NCBI GenBank assembly: GCA_032718475.1
Contig: JAUCBJ010008282.1
Location: 27,488-91,487, forward strand
Direction: 5' to 3'
DNA from: Nemertoderma westbladi
Taxonomy: Eukaryota > Xenacoelomorpha > Nemertodermatida > Nemertodermatidae
Length of the DNA: 64,000 nucleotides
Part shown: one piece after another, positions 1 to 12,141 of the stretch
Position numbering within the stretch: the first letter of the stretch is position 1
How the letters are laid out: every line of letters begins with the position of its first letter
Notes under the pieces: model-generated
Databases searched by the model: none
What the model saw: only the letters and a program-made list of their open reading frames with translations
What the model was told of the DNA's origin: nothing
Translations under genes and position numbers: made by a program

Positions 1-1749
1 TTGGATTTACTTACCTGGTCTTTAGGCGTTTTATTGACATAATAAGATCTTTCAGTGTCTTTCCCGCTGTCCTCTCCTTGAGAGGTTTGGCTTTCGCCGT
101 CGTCTGTATAACACATTGGTGTTACCCTTCTCCTAGAAACGGGTTTCTCACTTACCTTGTTTTCCAATGTCTTCTCTCTGGACTGCCTTAGGAGCTGTAA
201 TTTCACTTCTCTATCTAAGAATGACATGAGATCAGTCATGGTAGGGTCTCGTCGTTGTTGTTCCATCATATATAACACTTTCTTATCCCAGCGTGTACCT
301 ACTCCACCCTTCGGTAAAGTAGAAGCCACTGCTCTAATAACCATAGCACTCTGATACTCATGAGACTTACCTAGCCAATCTAATTGTCTGCAGATCTCCT
401 GAATTTCATCGGAAAACTCTATAATCTCGTTGCTAATAAACTTTCGGGGCGCTACCAACTTTGCATACAAATACCCAGCTATGTTATTCCTATTACCATA
501 ACTGATGTTTAGTGTATCCCAAACTTGTCTTAATCCGTCTGGATGTCCAATAAACTTTAACGCCATTAACTTGGGAGATCCTTCCAAGCACTCGATGAGG
601 AATCTAAGTTTCTCTCCATTAGATAGTACAGAGTTCTGTATGTTATCTTTGTAATATTCATTAAAAGGTAACCATTTCATCTCATCTCCATTGAACTTGA
701 CGATCTCTCCCACCTTCACCGCTTGCCGGGCTTCGGTTCTAGCCATTTGACGCGTAAAACTTTCTTGAGCCATCGTATTATTGAATAGAGAATTATCGGT
801 ATATAAGTTTCTCGGATTATTATCAAGTCTAGATGAGATATCATTATCAACAGGTTTATAATTACCCTTAATAGGGTTTACTATAGGAGTTTCTACTTTG
901 CTAGCAGTATAGATGCGTGTAGGCTCCACACCTTGCGCATGGGATACTTCAGACCTAACGGGTTGACACATTGTTACAGGGGGTGGTGATATACCCTTTT
1001 GTAAATTTACTAATTTATCGCGTTCTAGCGCGATACTTTGCTGCACTTCTTGCAACTCTAGCCTACTTTCCCTTACTGTGCCCTTGAATTGTTGAACCGT
1101 CTCCTGCATCTGCCCGAGCAGGAGATCCATCCCCCGCCGTCTCTCGTCCACCCATTCGACCGCCGAAGCGGGAGTCGCCAACGTTGTAGCGGGCGGAAGA
1201 GGGACAACGGGCGACAAATTAGGAATATTTCGCTTGGGGTCCAGGACCCGAACTGTCTCCTGGGCAGTTCTACTGGGCACAGGTAGCTTAGTGCTATGCA
1301 GAGGGAATTTAGAGGTAGCTTCAGGGAGCACAGGTGTGTCTATCACCGAAGGGGTGATTTCAAAAACAGGCCTAATTATTTCAGGCTCATCTACTATAGT
1401 AGGGAGTCTTTCTATTTTAATTATTTGGTCTGTGGGTTCTGTACTGCCTAAGTTGGTGTTATTTAGTTGCCTTCTAACAGCTGGAGGCAAATCAGGCAAT
1501 TTCTGACGGTGGAATGTTCTTTTACGTCTGCTTAGACGAGATCTATTTCCTTTGCCTTCAGTATCGGTGGTATCGCCTTCTTCAGATGATGTATATCCCT
1601 GTCTTTTGGGAGTAGATCGATTCATCATCTGCATATTACTAGCTGTTAACTGTTTACTGAAGTCGTCTTGCTTCTCTTGAAGATTTTCCAACTCCAGTTG
1701 GGTGATCTCTTCAGCCGCTCTCCGTTCTGCTTCCGCCACCGCTGCCGCT

Positions 1750-1890
1750 TTTGCCTCTGCCGCTGCCGCTGCCGCTTTTGCCTTTGCCTCGGCTTCTGCT
1801 GCTGCCGCCTTTGCCTCTGCCGCTGCCGCTTTTGCCTTTGCCTCGGCTTCTGCTGCTGCCGCTTTTGCCTCTGCCGCTGCTTCTGCCAAG
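1750..1890 (-). repeat. Tandem 54-60 bp repeat coding the Ala-rich coiled coil
   Basis: About 2.4 copies of a 54/60-bp unit, 1750-1809, 1810-1863 and part of a third. On the minus strand it reads as an A/E/K-rich heptad-like segment of gag. Copy number is in frame, so this repeat lengthens the coiled coil without breaking it. A plus-strand frame through the same bases gives a poly-Ala/Leu/Arg reading that is a shadow. Confidence 0.8.
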
Positions 1891-2392
1891 GTCGCTTTTC
1901 TTTCTGCCTCTGCCACTGCTGCTATCTTTCTGTCTTCTATACGTTTTTTCCTTACTTGTTCTTCTTGTTCTCTAGCGATGCGGAGTTGTTCATCGAATTT
2001 AGCTTGGTTCGCCGCTAACCTATCTACATCTATTGCATCCAACACACGCTGGGCTCCTTCACTATTAGGGCTAAGTCCATCTAGCCTTCTCCTCAACTCT
2101 TCATCTCCCAAAAAACGCTGATAGTCTGACAGATAGATGTCAATGGCATCCTTCTTATGCGGTTTCTCTGCCGTCGCTTCACTTTCCACTTGGGAAAAAG
2201 TAGCGTCCGTTGATTCTCCATGGGTTGAGCGCTCCTCCAGCTGAGCTTTCCACTGAGCTGCTCCTTGAACCTGGTGACTCACCCGTTGAAACCAAGTCTT
2301 TACGGCAACTTGCAACGCCGTGTCTTGTCTTCTTTTAGAAGCCTCCTCAAAGGCTGATAAGATTAGCCTAATTCGCAGAATTCTTTCTCTAA

Positions 2393-2648
2393 CTTGATAA
2401 AGCAGTTGTCCCTGCTCTTGAGGTCCTTGAGGTTGTTTAAACAGTTGTTTTTCTACTCGCTCCATAGAGCTGAAGAATCCTTGTGCGTATCCGGCTGCGG
2501 ACCTCTTCCATACCGCTGGACTTGATAAAGCAGTTGTCCCTGCTCTTGAGGTCCTTGAGGTTGTTTAAACAGTTGTTTTTCTACTCGCTCCATAGAGCTG
2601 AAGAATCCTTGTGCGTATCCGGCTGCGGACCTCTTCCATACCGCTGGA
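2393..2648 (-). repeat. Exact 128-bp tandem duplication inside gag
   Basis: Bases 2393-2520 and 2521-2648 are identical by eye. The unit length, 128, is not a multiple of three, so the second unit throws the gag frame into an early stop at 2453. The gag frame on either side is otherwise open, which makes this the visible lesion in this part of the gene. It may be a real replication-slippage event or an assembly artefact. Confidence 0.95.
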
Positions 2649-3364
2649 TCGATGGTTTCCTTGGCTACTCCCATCCGGTGTATGTCTTCCCAGGCAGCTT
2701 CTGATAAATCAAACGGGAGTCCGGGTCCGGGGAAGTTCCATTGCGACTCGACAATAGACTTCAGTTCTTCCCTCGTGTATCCCGCATAACTATCTCTAGT
2801 TGATCGCTGACTTCTCGCCCAATCGATCTGGTGTTCTTCCACCGCAATCAATAACCTAGTGAGTACGGCTGCAGGAAGGATGAGAAGGGGATCCGTATAA
2901 ACCGCATCCGTCATCTTTGCTCCGCGCTCGGGTGTCAGTTCTACAGTATCTTCACTACTGGAGCTGTCGGGCCGCTGAGAAATAAATTCTTGGCTCGCGG
3001 GTTGTTGCTGTTCCGCTGCTTCTTGGTCCCGCTTGACCTGAGCTCGAGTGCCTATGATAGACCTACGATGTTGGACCAGCCTAGGTTCTGTTATTACTAC
3101 AAGAGGGATGACCTTCCTCACAGTGGGAGGGGAACCGAACTTACGACTAGACGGTTCTACGCCTCTATCTGAGTCGCAGATAGTTACATCTAATAAACTG
3201 TCTGACAGGTTCTGCTTAGTATCAGACATGTTTATGTGTACAGTTGAATGTCTACTGCTGTATTACAGTCTGAGCAAGTCTAGTAACTCAGTATTAACTG
3301 CTAGCCTAGTAATTAATTACCTATACTGCTACTCAGTGTATCGTGATATATATAATATATTAGA

Positions 3365-3613
3365 ATACCGGTATGCTTATAGTATATATAACTATATAAG
3401 TATTATTACAGACTAGGTTTATCACAGAATACCGGTATAATTTTAGCATAAATATATATAAATATATAATAGGCCTATCGTGGATACCGGTATGCAGTTT
3501 ACACTTATAGTGTATATATAAGTATAATTATTAACTGGAATTAATTACAGAATACCGGTATGATTTCAGCACAAATATAAATATTATAATAGGCCTATCG
3601 TAAATACCGGTAT
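3365..3613. repeat. Five spaced ATACCGGTAT palindromes
   Basis: The perfect 10-bp palindrome ATACCGGTAT occurs at 3365, 3429, 3484, 3552 and 3604, spaced 52-68 bp, in degenerate ~60-bp tandem units just upstream of gag. Another copy lies at 48834 in the leader of element C. It may be a protein-binding or RNA-structure element of the leader; no function can be proved here. Confidence 0.75.
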
Positions 3614-4650
3614 ATCAATTATTTTAGAATAATTGAATTTCTGAACTTTAGGGTTACTTGGTTACTTTAACTTACTTTATTACCGTTATTTAAGCAGTAG
3701 TCCAACTGATATTGAGACCTAATTGTTGTATGGCAGGCCTACTATTTATAAATCGTTTGAGTTGATTTATAATATATATATACCCGTTTTAATGGGTTTT
3801 GTCAATGTTTGAAATAAATGTTATTATTTCTGGGGAGCAATCACTACACAAAGCGGTGCGCTTTCAGTGAAGTGCTACTTATAGGACACTAAAACAAATA
3901 ATTCTAATTTACCTAAGTTACTTAATACTACAAATTACGTACAATTCGGGTGAGATTACAATCTCTAAATAAACACAAAATTTTACAAAAACACAAAATA
4001 CGAATTTTCAGGGTAATTTTACAAGAAGTCTACAAACCAGCCTAACAAAGGGTTAGAAATCTGGTTATTACAACGGACAGGTTACTACGGTATTTGAAAA
4101 TAATAAGTAGTAGTAAATACACTGCGCTGTCCAGATAGGAAAATACCACCGCCTGACGACCTATAGCCGTATCGCTATAGGTACTACGTTATGTATCACG
4201 GAGTGTTCCTACCTAGAAGTTAATAGAGCTAACGTATGTGCCTATCAACCACTTTACAACACAAATATAATGCCTACAATAATTACTTTCGGAAAGTACT
4301 GTACACTAAACCCTAAATTAGGTACAAGTACTTGTATAACAAATAATCAGTAGTTAAAAATACTTGAACAGCTAAAAGAACCACGGTATCTGCTGGAGTG
4401 ACCGGTGCACAAAATCACCAGTCTTTACCTACGCCGAGCAGCCCGTATAGTACCGGGGTTAGTTTAACTATAACGGTATGTATAACAAACACAATTACTG
4501 TAGGAATAATCTTGGGGATATGAATGTTGCGAATAATCGCATAAACTCTGAATAATAAATATTACGCTACGCGTACAGACCATTCAAACAAAATGCAGAC
4601 CAAATACTGACAGACTACTATCAAGCCTAAACAAACTACGGTATATGTAG

Positions 4651-5056
4651 ACTCCGAAATGATTAGGTAGTATGCGTTCTAACCCAGTAGTACGACTTAT
4701 TCTTTAATTGGGGGTTTACCTTACAGCTTTTGCTGCCCCTACTTCCTAACCGTTCTTTATCGGACAGATGCTTTACACACACCGAAATTTCCTCAAACCC
4801 AACAGCAGCCAGACAACTATCCAGCCTACAAATTATCTAAATAAATTATACGCTACCTGTACAGACTACACAAACTAAGTACAGACTAAACGATGGCAGA
4901 CTATTCTCAAGCCTAAATAAACTACAGGACATGCAGACTCCGAAATGATTAGGTAGTATGCGTTCTAACCCAGTAGTACGACTTATTCTTTAATTGGGGG
5001 TTTACCTTACAGCTTTTGCTGCCCCTACTTCCTAACCGTTCTTTATCGGACAGATG
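4651..5056. repeat. Direct repeat with identical 120-bp core (286-bp period)
   Basis: Bases 4651-4770 and 4937-5056 are identical. The flanks are similar but diverged on both sides, so the true unit is about 286 bp, roughly 4560-5140. A repeat inside a probable LTR is often an enhancer duplication; that role is only inferred. Confidence 0.85.
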
Positions 5057-6649
5057 ATCTACACACACTGCAATCCGTTCAGACTTAACAACAATCAGAC
5101 AACAGTCAAGCCTACAAATTATCTGTACAATCTGAGCGGGCTTACACGCCTTCTGCTCAATACTGGCCTACAAATAAATAAAACTGACAGAAATAGGCCT
5201 AAGTAAAATCCCAATAAAAACCAGGCGTCCCCGATTAATTATTAAGACCTACCGGCTTATAATTATCAAAATCGAATAATACTGCTGTACCTGTACTGCT
5301 GTAGGTACCGGTCCGGGTGGTTAGGTAGTCAGGCCTACTGGGTACCGGTTGCCGGTACTTCAGCTTTATTGCCTACTGCAATACAGAAGCAATATCCGTT
5401 ATTGTTCGCGCTTTCAGACCTTTGGCAGTTTAACCCGCCAAATTAGGATGTCTTCTAGATAATAAATCGCTTTAGCCTCTAACAAGTATTTGATTCACTA
5501 CACTAGTTGAAACCAATCTGTGCGCGATCATTCACCCGTTGGATATACCCGGGAGATTGACTTCGACGGCTTAATCGTATTGCTATGTAAGCCTAATGTA
5601 TTATTCGACTGACAGTATTATATAATCTCTGACAATATTTATTCACCTTCGGGGAATATTAACAGTTCCTTTAGGACGTGGCGCTCTATCTATATAAACA
5701 GAGTTATGACTTAAACTACTCACAACGATATGGCTTAGTTACAATTCACATATATGGCGCATTCTTTAGGAAATGCTTCGTTATCAGTCTCACTCATACA
5801 CAATGCTGCACAATACTGCACACTAATCTGCCGATCTTCACTGATTTTAGTCACATATAAAAGGAACACAGACCGACTCATGTAGGGTCTATCAAATAAC
5901 ATTAGATTCACTTCAAACCACTTTAACATAAGTCGCAATCGTTATATGTAACCTTTCTCTCTTACCTTCGGTATATCAAGAATATTGGGTTTCGGGTTAT
6001 TTCTCGTTATTCCAAATATAATAATTCATCAACAAATATAATGAATAACCGACAGCAAAGCAGTAATGTTAAGTTAAGTTGCACAGTATGGGCCAGTTAA
6101 CCAGTGTTAACCAGTGCAGATAACATTGAGTTACCCAGATAACGGATATATGTCCTTATAATTAAGCCTACTAGTGTAAGGCTAAAGCAGAAAAGCACAA
6201 AATACTCCAAAGCCGTTCTTCCTTGGCTCAGGACTGAATGATAACACTGCCCATAATGCATTACGTGATTTCTCGGAAATTTCTGTACAAGAGCCATAAA
6301 AATGCTCTGATTGGCTGACTGAACTAAGAGAGAACAAAGAAACAAAGAAATGTTCTACGTGGCAATATCAGCTGTTAGCCGTCGTCATGGTAGCGACACT
6401 GTTTTCAAGAGTATCCAGCTATTGCGTCACGAAATTACGGATTATGTCCTTTAAAGTACACATACAGAAGAAATGGCTTTTATGTCCTCTAAAACACCAG
6501 TACAGTAAGGACACGGCCCTTCCATGCCCGGCAAACCAACTACAGAGTACTTTACGGGAAAATAACCGGCTAATTACGCAAAAGCTTTTACAGACTTTTC
6601 CTAAAAATCTATTGTCTTCCTAGTAGTGAAAACCGTTTTCAAAAATATT

Positions 6650-7560
6650 GGGTAGTTTTCGAGTTATAGCACCATTTTTTAACCCTACTTTTGGCACTTT
6701 TTTTGAGACGTTTTTTGAAAATTACATTTCATTAAATATGAATAGTAACATCTCTATTTTTGATTTACACCGGTTTTTTGGTGTTAGCAATTGGATGGAA
6801 TTCATATAAATTGATTTAGAAATTTCAAACTTGTTTTTTCGGCGGGTGCCAATTTTTGGTGCCAGCACCAAATTTTGAAATATGTCAATTTTGTAAATTG
6901 ATTGTGTGAAACTAGTTTTTTTACGCATTTGGGGTTTTTTGGGGTTCTGGTTTCGATGATATATTATACGAGTTGCACCAAGCGTATCAAACTTGTATTT
7001 TTCGGTGGTGGGTGCAAATTTTGGTGCTAGCACAAAATTTTGAAAATCCATTCAATTGATAAAATTGTTTGTGACAATTTATTTCTTGCGTTTTAGAGGT
7101 TTATGGCTATTCTGAGTTGAATGGGATATATAATTTTCGAACTAGGCATCTCAAATTTGTATTTTTCGGAAGTGGGTGCAAAATGTGGTGCTACCACCAA
7201 ATTTTGAAAACCATCAAATATATAAATTGATTGTGTCACCTTGTTTCCTGCGTTATATGGGTTTGTTAGGGTTCTGAATTCAATGGAATCAGTAAAAATT
7301 TAATAAGAGTTTTCAAACTTGTATTTTTCGCCGGTGGGTGAAAATTGTTGTGCCAGCACCAAATTTTGGAAAATAAGCAAATTGATCAGTAGATAGTATC
7401 ATCTTGTTTCTTGCGTTATACGGGTTTATGAGGGTTCTGAATCCGATGGATTCAATAAAAACAGCACTGGACATCGCAATCTTGTACTTTTTGGTGATGG
7501 GTACGAAATTTGGTCCTAGCACCGAAATTTGCCAAATTACGCCGAAAAATACAAGTAACA
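6650..7560. repeat. Diverged ~164-bp tandem repeat, five units
   Basis: A block reading roughly TTGTATTTTTCGGTGGTGGG followed by a GGTGCTAGCACCAAATTTTG-like stretch recurs near 6826, 6990, 7158, 7318 and 7481, a period of 160-168 bp. Units differ at many positions, so the array is old. No coding potential; the minus-strand frames here are accidental. Confidence 0.75.
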
Positions 7561-8208
7561 ATGATGGGGCATTTTAGAAATGTATTCCATTAGAATCAGC
7601 GCCCTAGAAGAACTGAAAATGTGAATTTATAGCATCGTATAAGTGAATTAAAAATTTTGTGTTCTAACTGAAAAGTGCTGGTTACTTGTTTTTTTCATTT
7701 TTTTCCTAGGCAGAGAGGACTAAACAGCCATTTATAGTAATCATATCATTTTTAAATATTTTCCAATGTATTTTGCGCCCCAGAAAACCTGTATTGAAAA
7801 ACAATTAGACGAAAAATGTAACTTTCAAATTTTCTGAAAATTGTGCACTACTTGTAATTTTGGTGCTGCAATATAACCACCCCAGTAAATTTTTTCGAAA
7901 TTTTTTTTTTCGGTCGGATCCTGACTAGTGATACCTAAGTACAAACAAAAAATCAGACGTTTTCGTATAAATTTGTAGATTTTAGAGGGGGGGCTCAATA
8001 TGACCCCCCCCCCCCGGTATTTGTACAACATTTTATAGCCCGGTATTAATAGGGTTAACATAATTATTGACAAGTTGTTCGGTAACAGAACATTACGTAC
8101 TGGTACTTAGAAAGAAAATAACATCAATCAACATAAATTCAATACCGGATATCTTATAGAGTTATAAATTTGCTTCTTTTGCTATTTTAAAAATAAATTT
8201 GGCATTTG
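7561..8208. other. AT-rich spacer with C12 run
   Basis: No gene seen. It contains a run of 12 C at 8004-8015, close to a GGGGGGG stretch at 7987-7993, so the two could pair as a hairpin. Confidence 0.6.
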
Positions 8209-9017
<809 letters not shown>

Positions 9018-11160
9018 TAGTTCTTAAAAAGTTATTAAAAATTAAGACATTTGCGATGTTAGTTATTCTGTTTTGATAGTATATAGAGTGTATCTAGTGT
9101 ATGCAAGTCTTTCTGTCATCAAACACATTAAACCACATTAAAAACCTAATTAAAACGTATCACGTTAAACCACATTTAAAAAATGAGAGTTAACAACTTA
9201 ACTATTTAACAAAATGACGTTTGGATAACTCTGGGGGGTATAATACAGTCATTATCAGTGGAATCTAACTAAAAATAATTCCAGGCTATAATTTGTACGT
9301 CAGAATCTCATAATTTCTAAAACAGATGTAATTTGATATGTAAATGCAGGCAAGGTGCCATTTTTAGAAACACGTAAAAATTGATACAATAACATTTTAA
9401 ATGAATATATCTGGAAATCATTTCTAATAATAAACCATGTTTTCAATCTATTTTATTATGTTTTGTGTCTTTGATCCATGCATGCTTGAATAAATTCAAC
9501 AATTTATTTTCAGTATGTATCTAGATATGTAAAAGATGGTTCTGGGCCATTTTCGTGTATTTTTAAAAAATCGCATTTCTTGACTCGATTATTCGACTAG
9601 AATAAATAAAAATACTCGTAAGTTATCGATTTTACCTTTACCGAACCGATATAGGCTGAAATCCAATCTTAAAAATTGTTTATAAAATTTAAAACATAGA
9701 ACTTCCAAATTTTGAATTTGTTCATAACTTTAGCTACTTTATCGGGTAACATACTATGTACTTAGTATTACCTTTGCAACCCAAAAACATCTATATATGA
9801 ATCTATATATGTCTTTAAAAATAGAAATAATAAAAATAAATTGCAGAATGTTTTTGAATGAAGATTCTAAACAACGTTCCACTTTACAGTTTTTTCAAAA
9901 AATCAGTTTAAATTTTTCGTGTGCAAAAGTGGCATCTTGTCAAATTCTATATTTAATTGTACATGTTGCCCTAGGGCCACAACTCTATCATTAAGTCTAT
10001 GGAAAACTCGAATGTAAAATGTATATATATATCAATAATACGGAATTTTATAAAATTTGATTGACTGTGTAAGATGAAAAAAAATTTTTTAAGTAAACTT
10101 TATTTTTACTTTATTAAGACGTATAACAAATTTAAAGCATTAGGACCTAGTAGAAATGATTGAAAAACCGTTCCGAAACTAACATATACGTGGGTGGCAC
10201 CACGTCAACAATTTCTATGTATTTATATATATACAGTATATAAGCTCATTGTTTATACAATGAAGGATTAGCGTAGATCAGCAGTTGTAAGATATGGACC
10301 AGACCACAATCTTCATAAAAAATCCCATATTTTCAAACATTTTATCTATAATCTACGTATTTATTTACTTTTTTATTAATATAATTCCTCAACTAGTGGT
10401 CAGCAACATTGTATCAATAATCATTGTGTCTTACCTACAACTGTACTGAGTAGTTGTAGGTAATAAGACACAATGTGTACTCTCTCTATATAATTGTTTA
10501 TTTATCTTACCAATCAAACCAACCGAACCAACCATATATTAGTAGAACATCAGTAGGTATAATCTTTCACATTATTCAGGCATGGATGCACACACCTCCT
10601 ACACTACATTATAATATAAAATAACATCAACATTAGTTCATGATTGTTCTTAGTCTTGGGTATAGATATACAGTATGCTTCAGTAAGGCATATTTTTCAT
10701 TCATTCATTCTTAAGTGGTTCTTAAGTTAAATATAAAATAAGAACATCGATCAGATTATAAATTTATAAAACATCATAAACTATTTAATTTGATTTCTTA
10801 CTTAATCTTACACACTGCAGATAATGGTGCGCCATTATCTGATATACCTTAATGTATACATGTACAGTATATAGACTAATGTTGTTAGTGGACTGAAATG
10901 TTTATTTCGTTCCTGAAAAATGCCACATCATTCTAAGTTAGGGTTAATTTTCTGAACATGCAACATTTTCTTGAAAAAAACTTGGTCGAAGTATAAAGTT
11001 TTAGAAAGTCATCCAAGATACGCAAATTAGCTATTTCGAGCAGTTAAGGAATATAATTCGAAACATGTATAAACTATTTTTGGTTTTTAATGGGAGTATA
11101 CTGTATATCAAAATAATTACATATATTTAGTATTAATTTGATAAATAAATAGTTGTATTA
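9018..11160. other. AT-rich non-coding DNA
   Basis: No credible gene or recognisable transposon. Only short accidental frames. One strong hairpin (10422-10475) is listed separately. Confidence 0.6.
10422..10475. repeat. 54-bp hairpin (21-bp inverted repeat)
   Basis: Left arm 10422-10442 pairs with right arm 10452-10475 across a 9-nt loop, all 21 bases matching apart from a 3-nt TAA bulge in the right arm. It could be a tiny MITE remnant or a folded RNA precursor; nothing around it decides. Confidence 0.8.
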
Positions 11161-11715
11161 TTAAAAATTACCAATGAAACTTTCTATTTTTTTATATTAT
11201 AATCATCAAGACATGCTTGGAGCCAAAAAACTTGTTTTCATGAATGGGATAGAGTAACAAACATCCTTTGTTAAAGGTAATAATATTTAGTATTAAATAA
11301 ATAATTAAATATAATTTATATTAAAAGCCACCCATGAAACTTTCTAATTTTTTATATTTTATTCACCGAGAGATGATTAGAGCAAAAAAACTTGTTTTCA
11401 GGAATGGGGTAACATCCTTTGTTAAAGGTAATAATGTATAGTATTAAATAAATAATTAAATAGCATTTATATTAAAAGCCACCCATGAAATTTTAATTTT
11501 TTTTATTTTTTGTACAATGTGACACCAATGGAGCAAAATAAACCTGTCAATTTGTTTGGGGGAGTAAGTGATGAAATTTAGTAATATGATTAATATTAAA
11601 TAATTACTTAAATAGTATTAATTTAAAAAGCCACCCATGAAATATTTTAATTATTGTAAATTTTTACATCAGGGGACCAACTAAGCTCAAAAAACTAATT
11701 TTCATGAACGGGGTC
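11161..11715. repeat. Four ~150-bp tandem units abutting element A
   Basis: Units start near 11161, 11321, 11472 and 11623, marked by TTAAAAGCCACCCATGAAA. The fourth unit runs into the first ATG of element A's gag frame at 11704: AACGGGGTCCAACC there resembles AATGGGGTAACATCC in the earlier units. The start of the gag frame may therefore derive from the repeat, or the repeat may be the leader of the element. Confidence 0.7.
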
Positions 11716-12141
11716 CAACCTTTGCCAAAAACCAAGTTAAGCCCCACTGTGCTATGCCCGAATTTACAAAATAATTCAGATAACGTGCAGAATAATATAA
11801 ATAACTTTGTTCCCAACGAACAAAATAATTCCGTTTCCAATATGGGTGTTATTAATGTAAACACGTCGGGCCTACATAACCAGGGAGCAGAGGGCCTGCT
11901 AGGCCACGTAGTTAGTAGACAGGGAGCAGAGGGCCTGGTAGGCCACGTAGTTGGTAGGGAGGGAGTAGAGGGCCTGGTAGGCCACGTAATAGCAGAGGGA
12001 GAGGCGGGGGTGAATGGACCCGACCGCAGTAGGGTTGATGTGTCGACTAGAGAGATATATAATAGCGGGGAGAGAGGTAGCGAAGTTAGACGTAGCGAGT
12101 GGGGGGGGGGGGGCTACGAGAGCCCCACAACAGCGAATTAG
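11704..12141 (+). CDS. gag: N-terminal gag frame of element A (upstream of G13 run)
   Basis: An open frame from the first ATG at 11704. It is Asn-rich, then holds three imperfect copies of a 20-residue repeat containing EGLVGHVV, then a charged stretch. It ends at 12141, just after a run of 13 G at 12101-12113; beyond that run the true gag frame is the one starting at 12014, one base out of phase. Before the run this frame looks more protein-like than the overlapping start of the 12014 frame. I infer that gag begins here and that the homopolymer has changed length, by mutation or sequencing error. Alternatively 12014 is a real internal start. Confidence 0.5.
   Translation: MNGVQPLPKTKLSPTVLCPNLQNNSDNVQNNINNFVPNEQNNSVSNMGVINVNTSGLHNQGAEGLLGHVVSRQGAEGLVGHVVGREGVEGLVGHVIAEGEAGVNGPDRSRVDVSTREIYNSGERGSEVRRSEWGGGGYESPTTAN

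Larger units (their letters stand above)
1..3229 (-). pseudogene. gag: BEL/Pao gag (5' part of gag-pol), broken, runs off left edge
   Basis: Read on the minus strand from an ATG at 3229. The N-terminal part is acidic and charged and ends early at 2453, because a 128-bp tandem duplication shifts the frame. Below 2393 the frame is open to base 1 without a stop. It holds an Ala/Glu/Lys coiled coil (about 1730-1950), a Pro-rich linker, and at roughly 770-180 a block resembling the DUF1759 capsid-like domain of BEL/Pao Gag (for example LPFNEYYKDNIQ and LECLEGSP-like helices, then a YG motif). The order acidic N-terminus, coiled coil, capsid-like domain matches gag of the element at 27738-52111, so this looks like a diverged member of the same family. 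Pol would lie beyond the left edge. Family call by motif only. Confidence 0.75.
3230..6640 (-). other. 5' leader and probable 5' LTR of the left BEL element
   Basis: About 3.4 kb of AT-rich DNA upstream of the left gag with no long open frame. By analogy with the element at 27738-52111 (1.2-kb leader plus 2.3-kb LTR) this is the right size for leader plus 5' LTR, and both leaders carry ATACCGGTAT palindromes. The LTR ends cannot be fixed because the partner LTR is outside the window. Two internal repeats are listed separately. Confidence 0.5.

Noticed and set aside
1702-2121. Plus-strand Ala/Phe-rich frame
   Set aside because: Antisense shadow of the GC-rich coiled-coil repeat of the minus-strand gag.
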